In this document: one piece after another, positions 33,410 to 42,242 of the stretch
How the letters are laid out: the number at the start of each line of letters is the position of its first letter
Numbering within the stretch: the stretch's first letter is position 1
NCBI RefSeq assembly: GCF_043235035.1
Contig: NZ_JAZAQF010000069.1
Span: 1-64,000, forward strand
DNA length: 64,000 bases
Reading direction: 5' to 3'
Source: CACIAM-69d sp001698445
GTDB taxonomy: Bacteria; Cyanobacteriota; Cyanobacteriia; CACIAM-69d
Position numbers and translations under genes: made by a program
Notes under the pieces: model-generated
What the model was told of the DNA's origin: nothing
Seen by the model: only the letters and a program-made list of their open reading frames with translations
Database searches by the model: none

Positions 33410-35344
33410 CTAGACCAGCAGGAATCGACTGGCGATCGCGCTGGCTTCCGCCGTTGAGCGACCGCGCAGCACCCCAATCAGTTCATCACCGCCGCTGAGG
33501 CCCGCCGTGCCGTCATTGTCGATGAACAGACCCAGGGCCGTGGCATCCACGGTGGTGGTTCCCAGGACGTAGGTGGCTCCGCTGGCCAATTGCAGGCGAT
33601 CGTCCGTGGGGCTGAAGTCCGTGATCAGGGCGTAGTCACCTAAGCCAGGGTTGCTGTTGTTGGTGTTGCTATAAAACGCGCCGCTGCTGTTGCCCAACAC
33701 AAACAAATCGCTACCGGCTCCGCCGACGAGGGTGTCGATTTCGCCAGCGCCCCGGAGACTGTCGAGGCCCGCGCCCGTCAGGGTGTCGTTGCCCAGGTCG
33801 CCCGACAGGGAATCTCGGCCCAGGTCGCCAAACAGTTGGTCATCGCCCTGGCCACCAAACAAGATATCTGCATCTTGACCACCGCGCAGGAAATCGTTGC
33901 CTTGGTTGCCGTAGAGGGTGTCATTGCCCTGGTTGCCCGCGAGGCTGTCGTTGCCCTGGTTGCCGAAAACCTGGTTATCACCACCCCGTGCATCGAGTCG
34001 ATCGGCGGCGTTGGTGCCGCGAAACGCCCGCGCCACGGGTAGGGCCTCATCAAACCGGATCAGACCCAATCGCACGGGGGTGACTTCCGTTTCAAAGGGC
34101 ACGGTGCCGTTACCGGGCAGGGTGTCGGCCGCCAAGCCGAAGTCGTTGTCGTTGACGATCGCGAGGGTGTTGGCATCAACCCGCGCCAGGCCTTCGGGTT
34201 TGTCCACGTTCACATAGCCCGCTTCTGCGGCGTTCACGAGCAGCCGCTTGGCAACGGGTTCAATGCCGGCCGCTTTTAGTTCTGCGTAGGTTAGCTGCTC
34301 GATCGTTTTGCCGGGGGGCAGTTGACGCAAATTGGCGGGGGAGTTGATGTTGGTCGCGCCAGCCAGGTCGATCTGATAGATCAATTTGTTGGAGCTGGTG
34401 TCGGTCAGGTCGTCGCGTTCAATGACGGCAAATTGACCGCCCCCGATCGCCACGGCATCCCCAATTTTGTCGGTGCGTCCATCGCCACTGCGGGTGATGT
34501 CATCGAGGATGTAGAGATATTCAGCGGTCACTTCGCGGGTGCTGATGTCCAACTGCACAATCCGCAGGTTGCGCGATCCTCGGGAGGTGGTGTCGGCTGT
34601 GCTGTCGGGATTGTCGATCGCGCTTTGGATGAAGGCATAGAGTTTGTTGCCATCCAAGGCCACGGCTTCAAACCCTCGATTGGCCCGGCGCGACCCATAG
34701 ACGGCGGGTAAGATTTCCGTGCCAAATGTGCCGGCTGGCTGTTGAGCGGCGGCGGCGGTTCCTTGGGGAATGAAGCGGTTTAGGAGTTTACCGGTGCGAT
34801 CGAACTGATAGATGGCGGGGCGATATTCATCCACCATCCAGAACGACCCATCGGGGGCCACCACCACCCCTTCCGAGTCAATGCCTACGGGGTCGTTCGT
34901 GAGCCGGTTGCCAAACAAGTCCACGGGCACTTCATCCGTGTAGGCTGTGCCTGAGGCGGCCGCTTGCAAATTGGGCAGGCCGGTGATCGGGCGATTGTCG
35001 GCGGCCTTCAGTCCGATCGTCTCGGTGAGGGTGAAAGCGCGAGTGGCCGGATCCAAAGAAAAGCGAATTAACTGCGGCTGAAAATCGGGCAGCGCAAAGG
35101 GGCGCTCGTTGCCGGGCACGTCGCGCAACAGGTTGGTGGGTTCACCATTGGGGCCGCGATCGGTATGGGTCAGGAATTGCAACCGCCCGTTGGCATCTCT
35201 TCCCTCGAAGGCTAACCCGGAAAACCCGCCCAGAAAAATCTGTTGACCGGGAGTGGTTTGGGAAGGGTTGCGGGGGTTGGTCGTGGCTGTTGTGCCCAAC
35301 AGCGGACGGTTATTCCAATCGAAGGTTGAAATTGTGGTGGCCAT
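33410..35344 (-). CDS. Esterase-like/phytase-like protein with RTX calcium-binding repeats
   Basis: The protein has about 644 aa from the ATG at 35344; the frame could reach 30 codons further but that segment (HCCFLCC) looks non-coding. Residues 1-400 match the esterase-like phytase family of secreted beta-propeller proteins, with FSGLAFEGRDANGRLQFLTH near the start and DSEGVVVAPDGSFWMVDEYRP in the middle. Residues 440-560 carry glycine/aspartate-rich nonapeptide repeats (GNQGNDSLAGNQGNDTLYG type), which bind calcium and usually mark type I secreted proteins. There is no Sec signal. The substrate is unknown. The C-terminal domain (FSPTDDRLQLASGATYVLG) is the usual cyanobacterial tail after such repeats. 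Confidence 0.87.
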   Translation of the reverse strand: MATTISTFDWNNRPLLGTTATTNPRNPSQTTPGQQIFLGGFSGLAFEGRDANGRLQFLTHTDRGPNGEPTNLLRDVPGNERPFALPDFQPQLIRFSLDPATRAFTLTETIGLKAADNRPITGLPNLQAAASGTAYTDEVPVDLFGNRLTNDPVGIDSEGVVVAPDGSFWMVDEYRPAIYQFDRTGKLLNRFIPQGTAAAAQQPAGTFGTEILPAVYGSRRANRGFEAVALDGNKLYAFIQSAIDNPDSTADTTSRGSRNLRIVQLDISTREVTAEYLYILDDITRSGDGRTDKIGDAVAIGGGQFAVIERDDLTDTSSNKLIYQIDLAGATNINSPANLRQLPPGKTIEQLTYAELKAAGIEPVAKRLLVNAAEAGYVNVDKPEGLARVDANTLAIVNDNDFGLAADTLPGNGTVPFETEVTPVRLGLIRFDEALPVARAFRGTNAADRLDARGGDNQVFGNQGNDSLAGNQGNDTLYGNQGNDFLRGGQDADILFGGQGDDQLFGDLGRDSLSGDLGNDTLTGAGLDSLRGAGEIDTLVGGAGSDLFVLGNSSGAFYSNTNNSNPGLGDYALITDFSPTDDRLQLASGATYVLGTTTVDATALGLFIDNDGTAGLSGGDELIGVLRGRSTAEASAIASRFLLV

Positions 35345-35516
35345 ACAGCACAGGAAACAACAGTGGGCAGAAGCTCCCGAACGATCGAATCGTGCCTTGG
35401 AGCTTGGCCACTCTATCGGCCTGGGCTTAAGCAACCATTAACACTAGATTGCTGTTTGCTTAATCTCCGCAGTCCGGCTCAAGGCCGCTGATCCCAGGGC
35501 AACCGATCGCCCCTGC

Positions 35517-36704
35517 TCAAACCTGCACCAAGGCATCCCAACGGCGAAGCGTTTTTGCCGATTGCAGCAAGCGCCGAGGGAGCGATCGCCCGGTCAGGAA
35601 GTTCATGAACCAAGGAGACTGGTTCCAGCGATTGATCCGACGAGACAGGACAAACTCCTGATCAAACAGTCGTTGCAAATCGCGATCGTAAGCGGAGAGG
35701 GCTGCGCGATCGAACTGGCCAACCCGGATAGCCGTTGCGGCCACGGCCGCCGCCAGCCGCCCCGAGTCGATCGCCTTGGCTGTACCAAACCCCGTTAGCG
35801 GATTGCACAGGCCGGCCGCGTCACCCACCAGCAACACCCGATCGCCCGATCGGCGGATCTGGGCCGAGCCACCAAAGGTCATGGGCCAGGTTTCCGGCTC
35901 ACTGATGGGTTCTGCGGTTGCCAAGCGTTCCCGCAACCAGGGTTTGGCGGCAATCACCTCCGACAGCAACCCGGACAGGCGGGCCGGATCGTTGCCAATT
36001 CGATCGGCCCTGGTGCCCAAGCCAACTTTGAACCGCCCATGGGCCAAGGGAGCGATGAACAAAAAGCCCGGCAAGAGGGGCTGAATATAGTGTGCTTCGA
36101 TGTGGGGCTGCTCGAAGCCGGCCACGTTGCGGTAGTAGCGGTGGAGCGTCAGGGCCCGATCGGTGGGGTCTTCGGTTTGGTTCAGCAACAGGCTGGCCAC
36201 GCGCGATCGGGCCCCATCGGCTCCAATGACGAGCTTGGTGTGCAGGGTTTCCGTTTGCTCACCGATTTTTACCACTGCCGCCAACCGATCGCCCGCCGGT
36301 TCCAGGGTCACCAATTCACAGCCCAGCCGCAGATCCGCAGTCGATCGATCCACAAACCCCAACAGCAGGGCATCCATGGCCTGGCGATCCATGGTGTAAA
36401 TCGGGGCTTGGTCGGCCGGGTGGGGCAAGGGGGGTTGGTAGCGATCGCCCCGATCGCTGAAAATCCAAGCGCCGGCCGGACAGGGCAACAGGTCGGGGCT
36501 GGCGAGGAGGGCTGCTGCCAAATCAGGGCGATTGAGGCGATTGAGCGCTGCCAACAGATCCTGGCCAAAGGCGTTGCCGTCCACTTTGTCGCGGGGAAAA
36601 ACGGCGCGATCGATCAGCACATGGTCAATTCCCCGCTGGCTGAGGGCGATTGAGCTGGCCACGCCTGCCGGCCCAGCTCCGACAACTAAAACATTGGTTT
36701 CCAT
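35517..36704 (-). CDS. FAD-dependent oxidoreductase, geranylgeranyl reductase family
   Basis: This 395-aa flavoprotein has the FAD-binding GxGxxG start (VLVVGAGPAGVASSIALSQRG), a DKVDGNAFG segment, VIGADGARSRVASLLL at about residue 160, and GDAAGLCNPLTGFGTAKAIDSG near residue 295. These are the marks of the geranylgeranyl reductase and related halogenase-type families. True chlorophyll-pathway ChlP is about 405 aa and reduces geranylgeranyl groups to phytyl. This protein is one of several paralogues cyanobacteria carry, so the exact substrate is not assigned. It stands alone, with an XRE regulator gene on its 5' side. Confidence 0.85.
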   Translation of the reverse strand: METNVLVVGAGPAGVASSIALSQRGIDHVLIDRAVFPRDKVDGNAFGQDLLAALNRLNRPDLAAALLASPDLLPCPAGAWIFSDRGDRYQPPLPHPADQAPIYTMDRQAMDALLLGFVDRSTADLRLGCELVTLEPAGDRLAAVVKIGEQTETLHTKLVIGADGARSRVASLLLNQTEDPTDRALTLHRYYRNVAGFEQPHIEAHYIQPLLPGFLFIAPLAHGRFKVGLGTRADRIGNDPARLSGLLSEVIAAKPWLRERLATAEPISEPETWPMTFGGSAQIRRSGDRVLLVGDAAGLCNPLTGFGTAKAIDSGRLAAAVAATAIRVGQFDRAALSAYDRDLQRLFDQEFVLSRRINRWNQSPWFMNFLTGRSLPRRLLQSAKTLRRWDALVQV

Positions 36705-36835
36705 AGCAGTGGATTGAAGGGCAAATCTTTTTTGAAGCTTGAATACTGTCTATTGATCTTCTTAGATTGCCCGATCGTCAACTTGCCAAAATTGGAGGCA
36801 CTGGGGTCTAAAAACTCAAAAAAATGGGCGATCGG

Positions 36836-37066
36836 CTATTCCACGATTTCGCCCAAATATAGCCGCACGAAATCCCGCGCTGCTTCTGGATTTAGCTTTT
36901 TTAAGGCTGTGACGATCGCCACGATCGTGTCACCGCTAGGGTCGCGAACGTCATTGCACCAGCGATATACGGTGGTTCGCTCGATATCCAATTTGGCAGC
37001 GAGAGCGTACTGACTGACCTCGTGCGAGGTCAAAACTTGCTTTAAAACTTGTCCGGCTTTCCCCAT
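36836..37066 (-). CDS. XRE-family helix-turn-helix regulator
   Basis: This 76-aa regulator is a single XRE (Cro/C1-type) domain. A SQYALAAKLDIERTTVYRWCN segment forms the two recognition helices, flanked by GQVLKQVLTS and TIVAIVTALKKLNPEAARDF. The protein ends soon after the domain, so it may act as a simple dimeric repressor. It is divergent from the 89-aa gene at 37297, with 230 bp between, which holds TTGGACTA repeats that could be its operator. Confidence 0.85.
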   Translation of the reverse strand: MGKAGQVLKQVLTSHEVSQYALAAKLDIERTTVYRWCNDVRDPSGDTIVAIVTALKKLNPEAARDFVRLYLGEIVE

Positions 37067-37114
37067 AGGCTCAATCCTCTCAAAAGCCTATAGGTTTCGT
37101 AAATTGGCTACCAT

Positions 37115-37179
37115 TTGGACTAGTACATTGATCGGTTGACGTATACAGATTGGACTATTAAACTTAAGGCAAGTCCAAG
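37115..37179. promoter_or_regulatory. TTGGACTA direct repeats and inverted copy in divergent spacer
   Basis: TTGGACTA occurs at 37115-37122 and 37150-37157, and the related AAGTCCAAG lies at 37171-37179 in opposite orientation. A TTGACG (37136-37141) and a TAAACT 17 bases later resemble a sigma-70 type promoter reading toward the 89-aa gene, and the second repeat overlaps it. The neighbouring XRE protein could bind here. Not proved. Confidence 0.4.
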
Positions 37180-37296
37180 TAAGTGAGATTTGACAAAGCT
37201 GTTGTACATCCCACATTCAACGGGAGATAGAGACTGATGCCTCATTGATCTTGCTTTGCTTGTGCCAACGGCCAATTCATTTCAGGAGGAACGGCC

Positions 37297-37566
37297 ATGA
37301 CGACTGTAACTGACTTTGTGGAAACGCCGATCGCCCCGGAATCCTTGACTGAGGGGCAATTCGCGCTCGATTCCCTGCCCGCGCGATTGGATGGGCGCGA
37401 AACGGTGAAAGTGATGGTGATTGGGTCGCCGCGTGCGGTGGAAAACACGATTCGGGTGTTGTATCTGCGCGGCTTTGCGGAGTTGTACGAGTGGTCGCCG
37501 ATGCAGCCAACCCAAAATCCCGGTGAGGTGATGAGTTTGTTGCGGCGGTTGTTGTCGCTGAGTTGA
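37297..37566 (+). CDS. Conserved hypothetical protein, 89 aa
   Basis: The protein starts at ATG 37297, preceded by a near-perfect AGGAGG nine bases upstream. The sequence has a LDGRETVKVMVIGSPRAVENT strand-turn-helix core and ends in GEVMSLLRRLLSLS. It looks like a small alpha/beta protein. No catalytic residues are recognised. Similar short proteins with a VxVMVIGSPxxV core occur in many cyanobacteria, without known function. It is convergent with the cysteine desulfurase gene, with 5 bp between the stops. Confidence 0.7.
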   Translation: MTTVTDFVETPIAPESLTEGQFALDSLPARLDGRETVKVMVIGSPRAVENTIRVLYLRGFAELYEWSPMQPTQNPGEVMSLLRRLLSLS

Positions 37567-37571
37567 GCAGT

Positions 37572-38729
37572 CTAGAGTAAGGCTCGAATTTGACTGATCG
37601 CGTTGCTGAGGAGTTGAGCAGCGCGATCGATTTCATCATCGGTCGTGAATTTACCAAGGCCGATCCGAATTGCGCCTTCTAGGTGGTCGCTGGGCAACTG
37701 CATTGCCTGCAAAACATGGGAAGGCGCTTCAACGCCGCTGGTACAAGCAGAGCCTGTGGCAATAGCAAGCTGCTGACGAACTCGCGCAACAATTGCCCCG
37801 TTGGGAAGACCAGGTACGCAAATATGTAAATTTCCGGCAAGGCGATTTTTGAGATCACCGTTAACTGCCAAGCCGGGAATTTGCGCTTCTAGCAATGTTT
37901 GTAGGCGATCGCGCTGTTGAGCAATGCGCCATTCATCCTCTTGCACTTCGCTAGCTCGTAGTCGGCAGGTTTCACCAAAACCAACAATTCCTGGCACGTT
38001 GAATGTGCCTGGCCGAAGACCATTTTGCTGACCACCACCATAAAAAAGAGGCGCAATCCTATGTCCACGCTGGACAATCAAGGCTCCGATGCCTTTGGGT
38101 CCATAGCATTTATGTCCTGAGATCGCTAACATCGTGACTCCCCAGCCATCAAAATCGAGGGGGATTTTTCCAAGAGCCTGTGTAGCATCACAGAGGTAGG
38201 GAGTTTGATGGCTTTGGGCGATCGCCGCAATTTGAGCTACAGGATAGATTGTGCCAACTTCATTGTTGGCTGCCATGATGCAAAGTAAATCCAGTTGCTC
38301 TGCACAAAGTTTATCCAAGTCGTCAAGATTAAGGCGTGCCTGTTTGTCTACAGGGATCAAGATATGTTCGATTCTTTTTTGTCGAGCTAGGGCATAGCAG
38401 GTATCTAGAACTGCTTTGTGCTCAACGGTTAATGTTGCAACACGGGGCAGTTGATTTCTGGGAGAAAGTGCAGCAATTGTGCCTTGAATCGCAAGATTCA
38501 GGCTTTCGGTAGCGCCGGAAGTAAAGATGATTTGGCGTGGGTTGCTATTAATCAGTTGTCCAATCTGCTGACTAGCCAATTTGACCGCAGTTTCTGCATA
38601 ATCTCCCCACAAATGATCATTACTGCTAGGGTTTCCATAGTGGTGAGTATGGAAAGGGGCGATCACATCCAAAACACGCGGATCGATCGGTGTTGTTGCG
38701 TGATAGTCAAAATATATTGGATCACTCAC
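37572..38729 (-). CDS. sspA: Cysteine desulfurase of the phosphorothioation locus (SspA/DndA-like)
   Basis: This 385-aa class V aminotransferase of the NifS/IscS type has YFDYHATTPIDPRVLDVI at the start, the PLP-binding lysine in SGHKCYGPKGIGAL, and the active-site cysteine in ATGSACTSGVEAPSHVL. It takes sulfur from L-cysteine and passes it on. Its place at the end of a run of phosphorothioation genes on the same strand indicates it feeds the SspD-like protein, as DndA/SspA do. A housekeeping IscS role cannot be excluded from sequence. It still carries HIP1 sites, unlike the next two genes upstream, so it may be host-derived or better adapted. Confidence 0.85.
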   Translation of the reverse strand: MSDPIYFDYHATTPIDPRVLDVIAPFHTHHYGNPSSNDHLWGDYAETAVKLASQQIGQLINSNPRQIIFTSGATESLNLAIQGTIAALSPRNQLPRVATLTVEHKAVLDTCYALARQKRIEHILIPVDKQARLNLDDLDKLCAEQLDLLCIMAANNEVGTIYPVAQIAAIAQSHQTPYLCDATQALGKIPLDFDGWGVTMLAISGHKCYGPKGIGALIVQRGHRIAPLFYGGGQQNGLRPGTFNVPGIVGFGETCRLRASEVQEDEWRIAQQRDRLQTLLEAQIPGLAVNGDLKNRLAGNLHICVPGLPNGAIVARVRQQLAIATGSACTSGVEAPSHVLQAMQLPSDHLEGAIRIGLGKFTTDDEIDRAAQLLSNAISQIRALL

Positions 38730-38780
38730 TTTTAAAGTATTAAGTTACATGTCTTGAAGGTAATTGATTTAAGAGTAGCA

Positions 38781-40193
38781 TTAGTGAATCATTAGACCAG
38801 GAAGTTTTTCAAGTGGAAGAACATAAATGATATGATTGGAAAAGTTTAAGATTTTTATCCATGAATCAAAATCAGAAATTTCAAATTGTATTATTTTGCG
38901 CCTTACTTTTGAGTGTGGAATTTCAAAACATCCATTACTAGAATAGCCTCCTAGAGTCCAGCATATGATAAACTCAACTTGCATAACAGGGTGATCATGC
39001 TTGAAAAAGTTATCCAGACGATATTCAAACTCTGTAACTGCCATATCTAGAGTAGGAGACTCAAGAGATTTTCGGATTTTAATTAGGCTGTCAATACCTG
39101 AGTTGCTTGTGTGATCAAGTATCTTAAAATCACCTAAAATTCTCTGAATATAAGGTTCAGCTCTAGCAGCTAAAATAATCGTCTCTTGCTCATTGGTGGG
39201 AACCAAGCCAAGGTCAAAATTACCTATTTCAGTAGTTATAGAAATTCTTGGTTTTTGTTGTAATTTTTGTTTTCTACTTTCGATCTTTTGAATTGATTTC
39301 TCTCTTTGCTCATTGATTTTCTTCATAACCAGTTTTTTTAAGACTAACGATATAGGGTTCGAGCTATCAGAGATAAGTTGCAGAAAATCTTGTTTGAGAT
39401 CTATGCTGTTGAATTTCTGGCAAAATGCATCTACTACCAGTTCAATAGATCCCGAAATTCCGTGATAATTGGACGCGATAGACAGACTTTGCAATAGTTC
39501 ACCAAAAGCAACCTCTTCTGTTCTAGTGCCTTGGTTTCTTTGATAAATGTTTATTATTAGGCATAGGTTCGATGATTTCAAGTCATTCTCATATCTATAG
39601 ATTGTGTATAGAGAGTTCTTTGTTTCGCAATAGGATAGTACAGACCTCTGCTTGGGAACAATACTTCTTTGATTTGCTCCGAGCTTAATAGTTATTTTTC
39701 TGTGCAAGAGACTAGATGGCAGTGCGCAAGAGCCTAGCCATGTACAGTTTCTAAGATCCATTTCAATTTTATCGAGATCAACAACATTTAAATCTTTGGG
39801 TCTAGATATAAAAATATATGGAGATCTTGATTTTTCTTGATCATGCGAATGATTAGAAATCAATTGAAGAATGAATGATGGAACAACATACTTAGAAGAG
39901 TCATTAATAAACACATCTTTACTAACTGATTCTAGTCCAAGATCTCTATCCAAACACAAAACAGTATCTGAATCAGATCCACCGATCACTCCGCCCTCTT
40001 CCATAAGCTTCAAAAGAGAAGTAATCAATTTTTGCGTAGCATACTCTACTTGTGAAGCTTTCTGATCATCAAAATATAAGACCAACCATTGAACATGGTT
40101 GTCTTGTATCAAAGGAATCTCGACTTGCTCTAACTCAAGTCCGCTTTTAACTTCATTGAGAAGAACAGATACTAGAAGCTTGCTAATCGACAT
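38781..40193 (-). CDS. Unrecognised 470-aa protein of the phosphorothioation island
   Basis: I do not recognise this protein. The N-terminal half is a mix of short strands and helices (LVSVLLNEVKSGLELEQVEI, then HVQWLVLYFDDQKASQVEYA). The middle has a basic, coiled-coil-like KKINEQREKSIQKIESRKQK. The C-terminal part reads TEFEYRLDNFFKHDHPVMQVEFIICWTLG, a pattern (Glu-rich helix, then hydrophobic VEFIICW strand) seen at the ends of several nuclease-like proteins. It is AT-rich with no HIP1 site. Lying 23 bp after the DGQHR gene, it is inside the operon and could be the effector that this locus otherwise lacks. That is inference from position. Confidence 0.7.
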   Translation of the reverse strand: MSISKLLVSVLLNEVKSGLELEQVEIPLIQDNHVQWLVLYFDDQKASQVEYATQKLITSLLKLMEEGGVIGGSDSDTVLCLDRDLGLESVSKDVFINDSSKYVVPSFILQLISNHSHDQEKSRSPYIFISRPKDLNVVDLDKIEMDLRNCTWLGSCALPSSLLHRKITIKLGANQRSIVPKQRSVLSYCETKNSLYTIYRYENDLKSSNLCLIINIYQRNQGTRTEEVAFGELLQSLSIASNYHGISGSIELVVDAFCQKFNSIDLKQDFLQLISDSSNPISLVLKKLVMKKINEQREKSIQKIESRKQKLQQKPRISITTEIGNFDLGLVPTNEQETIILAARAEPYIQRILGDFKILDHTSNSGIDSLIKIRKSLESPTLDMAVTEFEYRLDNFFKHDHPVMQVEFIICWTLGGYSSNGCFEIPHSKVRRKIIQFEISDFDSWIKILNFSNHIIYVLPLEKLPGLMIH

Positions 40194-40216
40194 GACAACT
40201 TAGAGCTATTGGGCAA

Positions 40217-41392
40217 CTAATTTCCTTGAATAATTTGATCGCATTCTGCTTCAAGATATAGGTAAATTGCTTCTACTCCCGCTTTTCCAGTACTTTTTAG
40301 GTCTGAATTCAGCTTCAACACCTCAGCATTGAACTTTGGCTTTGTTAGGACTAGTTTCACTCGATCTCGCTTTGCCAGGGACTCTAGATCACTTGTAATT
40401 GAATCAAAAGATGGCGCTTTGGAACTTGCCATCCATCTGGCGCTAAAAAGCTTCGCTGCAAGTTTAGAAAAAGCTCTAATGCCAGTTTCTTCCAAAAGAC
40501 GGTATTGAAAGCCACTGGTTCCAGGTTTGTCAGGGCTTTTCTTCGCATCAATAGCTGGCATTTTGTCTATGTCTGACCAGTACTCATGCATGGAGCTTTT
40601 AACAGCTTTCCAGTAGCTCAGAACAAAACTGATTGCAGATGCTTGCAGCTTGAGATCATCTTTGGGATTAAAGTCCTTCGTTACTGTAAAGTTTTTACTA
40701 AACATTAGATCAACGCATTCTTTCGCTGCCCCAAATAGAATGAGCTGCCAGTCATGACGCTTCTCTAGACCAATCCTGCCGCGAAAGACAGATTCTTCGT
40801 CTTCGCGCAGTGCATCAGCGACTTTGCTGGCAAAATCACCTTCACGATCTAAATAGACAAGTAGGGATTTTTTAACACCCTTTTGATTTCCATTGATATC
40901 AACAAACTCTTGTTTCTCTTCGTCCTCTTGCATGTCATCAATAGCCATGAAGGGAATTGGGCGAGATTTAACCGTTTCATCAACTTCTTGGTCGATCGCT
41001 AGCTTCCATAGACCACCTAGTCGGTGCTGACCGTCAATGATAGCTGCTAAGTCCGATGCTTGAATAGTTCCAAAATTCTTCGTACTATTACTCTGTGGTG
41101 TAAAGCTCCACTTTCCCCGAGCACAAAGCAGAACAGGTGGAATAAGACAACTAGGTCTATCAAGAATAAACCTTTTTATGTCTCGCATCCGTTTAGAGTC
41201 ACCTGCACGCTGATAGCCTCCAGCCTTAGAGTTTAAAGACTCAGATGAATCTTCAGTAGGCTCTTCCGTACCCGAAACAACAGGAACAAAGGTTAATTGC
41301 TTGATTTCTAGAGGTTTGAGAGTCCCTAGATAGTAAACTCGGCCCGAAGGATCTTCAACTTTGAGAATATTTTTAAGTTCAACCATGGACAT
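40217..41392 (-). CDS. DGQHR domain protein (DndB-like)
   Basis: The 391-aa protein contains the diagnostic IIDGQHRLGGL (DGQHR at residues 120-124), with conserved flanks (LIPPVLLCARGKW before it, and FMAIDDMQEDEEKQEFVDIN after). DGQHR proteins accompany DNA phosphorothioation genes. DndB of the Dnd system represses transcription of its operon, and related proteins are found in Ssp-like loci. This one lies between the unknown 470-aa gene and the sspD-like gene on the same strand, consistent with a regulatory or accessory role. The DNA-binding role of this particular branch is not shown. Confidence 0.85.
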   Translation of the reverse strand: MSMVELKNILKVEDPSGRVYYLGTLKPLEIKQLTFVPVVSGTEEPTEDSSESLNSKAGGYQRAGDSKRMRDIKRFILDRPSCLIPPVLLCARGKWSFTPQSNSTKNFGTIQASDLAAIIDGQHRLGGLWKLAIDQEVDETVKSRPIPFMAIDDMQEDEEKQEFVDINGNQKGVKKSLLVYLDREGDFASKVADALREDEESVFRGRIGLEKRHDWQLILFGAAKECVDLMFSKNFTVTKDFNPKDDLKLQASAISFVLSYWKAVKSSMHEYWSDIDKMPAIDAKKSPDKPGTSGFQYRLLEETGIRAFSKLAAKLFSARWMASSKAPSFDSITSDLESLAKRDRVKLVLTKPKFNAEVLKLNSDLKSTGKAGVEAIYLYLEAECDQIIQGN

Positions 41393-41423
41393 TTCTTCAA
41401 TCTCCTGTCAGTTTCTTCAGGTT

Positions 41424-42242
41424 TTATAGGTGACATGCCAGGCAGGGAATCTCATTATTTTCCTCTAAGGCTTCTTCGAGCATATCTGCCAAGGCTTTAT
41501 TACCTGGAAATGAAGATCCACCATTAGTTGTTGCAAGCTTAGATTTCAGGTGCTGATTTATAATTTCATCACGTCGATTTAAGAGATCTAATAACGTTTC
41601 GCCCTCTGTCCAAGAGTAATTCCTACCATCGCTATGCTCTTGCTCATAGCGGACAGCTTCAGCAAACAGGTCAGGATGCTCCTCAGCAAGCTTAACCCAC
41701 TCGTACTTTCGCTGAAAGAAACAGAAAAAACATCCCGATCTGCTGCGCCAACGGTAATAGTCAGGAATACCGATACCGCTTTCTTCAAGCATCTGAAAAA
41801 CATCAGCTTTTTTTAAGCCATGCTCTCTGAATGGAAAAACAGGGGTGATATTGGGCTTGGTTGAAACATAGCCCTCACGATTCTCATCAGCACGAATTGC
41901 AATATAGCTAACTGCCTCGTCTTCACCCACAAATTTCTCTAGGGGCAGAATTTTCATCTGCTTTGTACACCAGCGAGCCTTTGGCGAGGGCAACATTCCA
42001 CCATAGATATCGAGCCAGTGATCAAACCCCCTTTCAGACTCCAACCTCTGGATCGTAATCCCTAGCCGTGCTTCGATCCGATCCAAGTACTCGTAGGTTT
42101 CAGGTAGTTCCTTATGGGTATCACAGAAAAAGTACTCAATCTCCAGCTCTGGGTGATGCTGGCTCATGAATACCGCTAGGGCTGTACTGTCTTTGCCCCC
42201 CGACAAACCGAGGATATGTCTAACTGGTTTCTGATTGCTCAT
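41424..42242 (-). CDS. sspD: PAPS-reductase-like phosphorothioation protein (SspD/DndC-like)
   Basis: The protein has 272 aa from ATG 42242; a longer frame adds 15 residues that overlap the previous gene more. It has a PP-loop ATP pyrophosphatase motif (GLSGGKDSTAL), a YFFCDTHKELPET block, ARWCTKQMKILPLEKF, and a CxxC pair in SGCFFCFFQRKYEWV. The three cysteines likely hold an iron-sulfur cluster. DndC and SspD proteins activate DNA with ATP and transfer sulfur received from the desulfurase, replacing a non-bridging oxygen in the backbone. It overlaps the sspC-like gene by 23 bp, which suggests coupled translation. Confidence 0.9.
   Translation of the reverse strand: MSNQKPVRHILGLSGGKDSTALAVFMSQHHPELEIEYFFCDTHKELPETYEYLDRIEARLGITIQRLESERGFDHWLDIYGGMLPSPKARWCTKQMKILPLEKFVGEDEAVSYIAIRADENREGYVSTKPNITPVFPFREHGLKKADVFQMLEESGIGIPDYYRWRSRSGCFFCFFQRKYEWVKLAEEHPDLFAEAVRYEQEHSDGRNYSWTEGETLLDLLNRRDEIINQHLKSKLATTNGGSSFPGNKALADMLEEALEENNEIPCLACHL

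Noticed and set aside
33778..34217. Frames opposite the RTX region (VALVAEG-type repeats)
   Set aside because: Shadow of the Gly/Asp-rich calcium-binding repeats on the minus strand.
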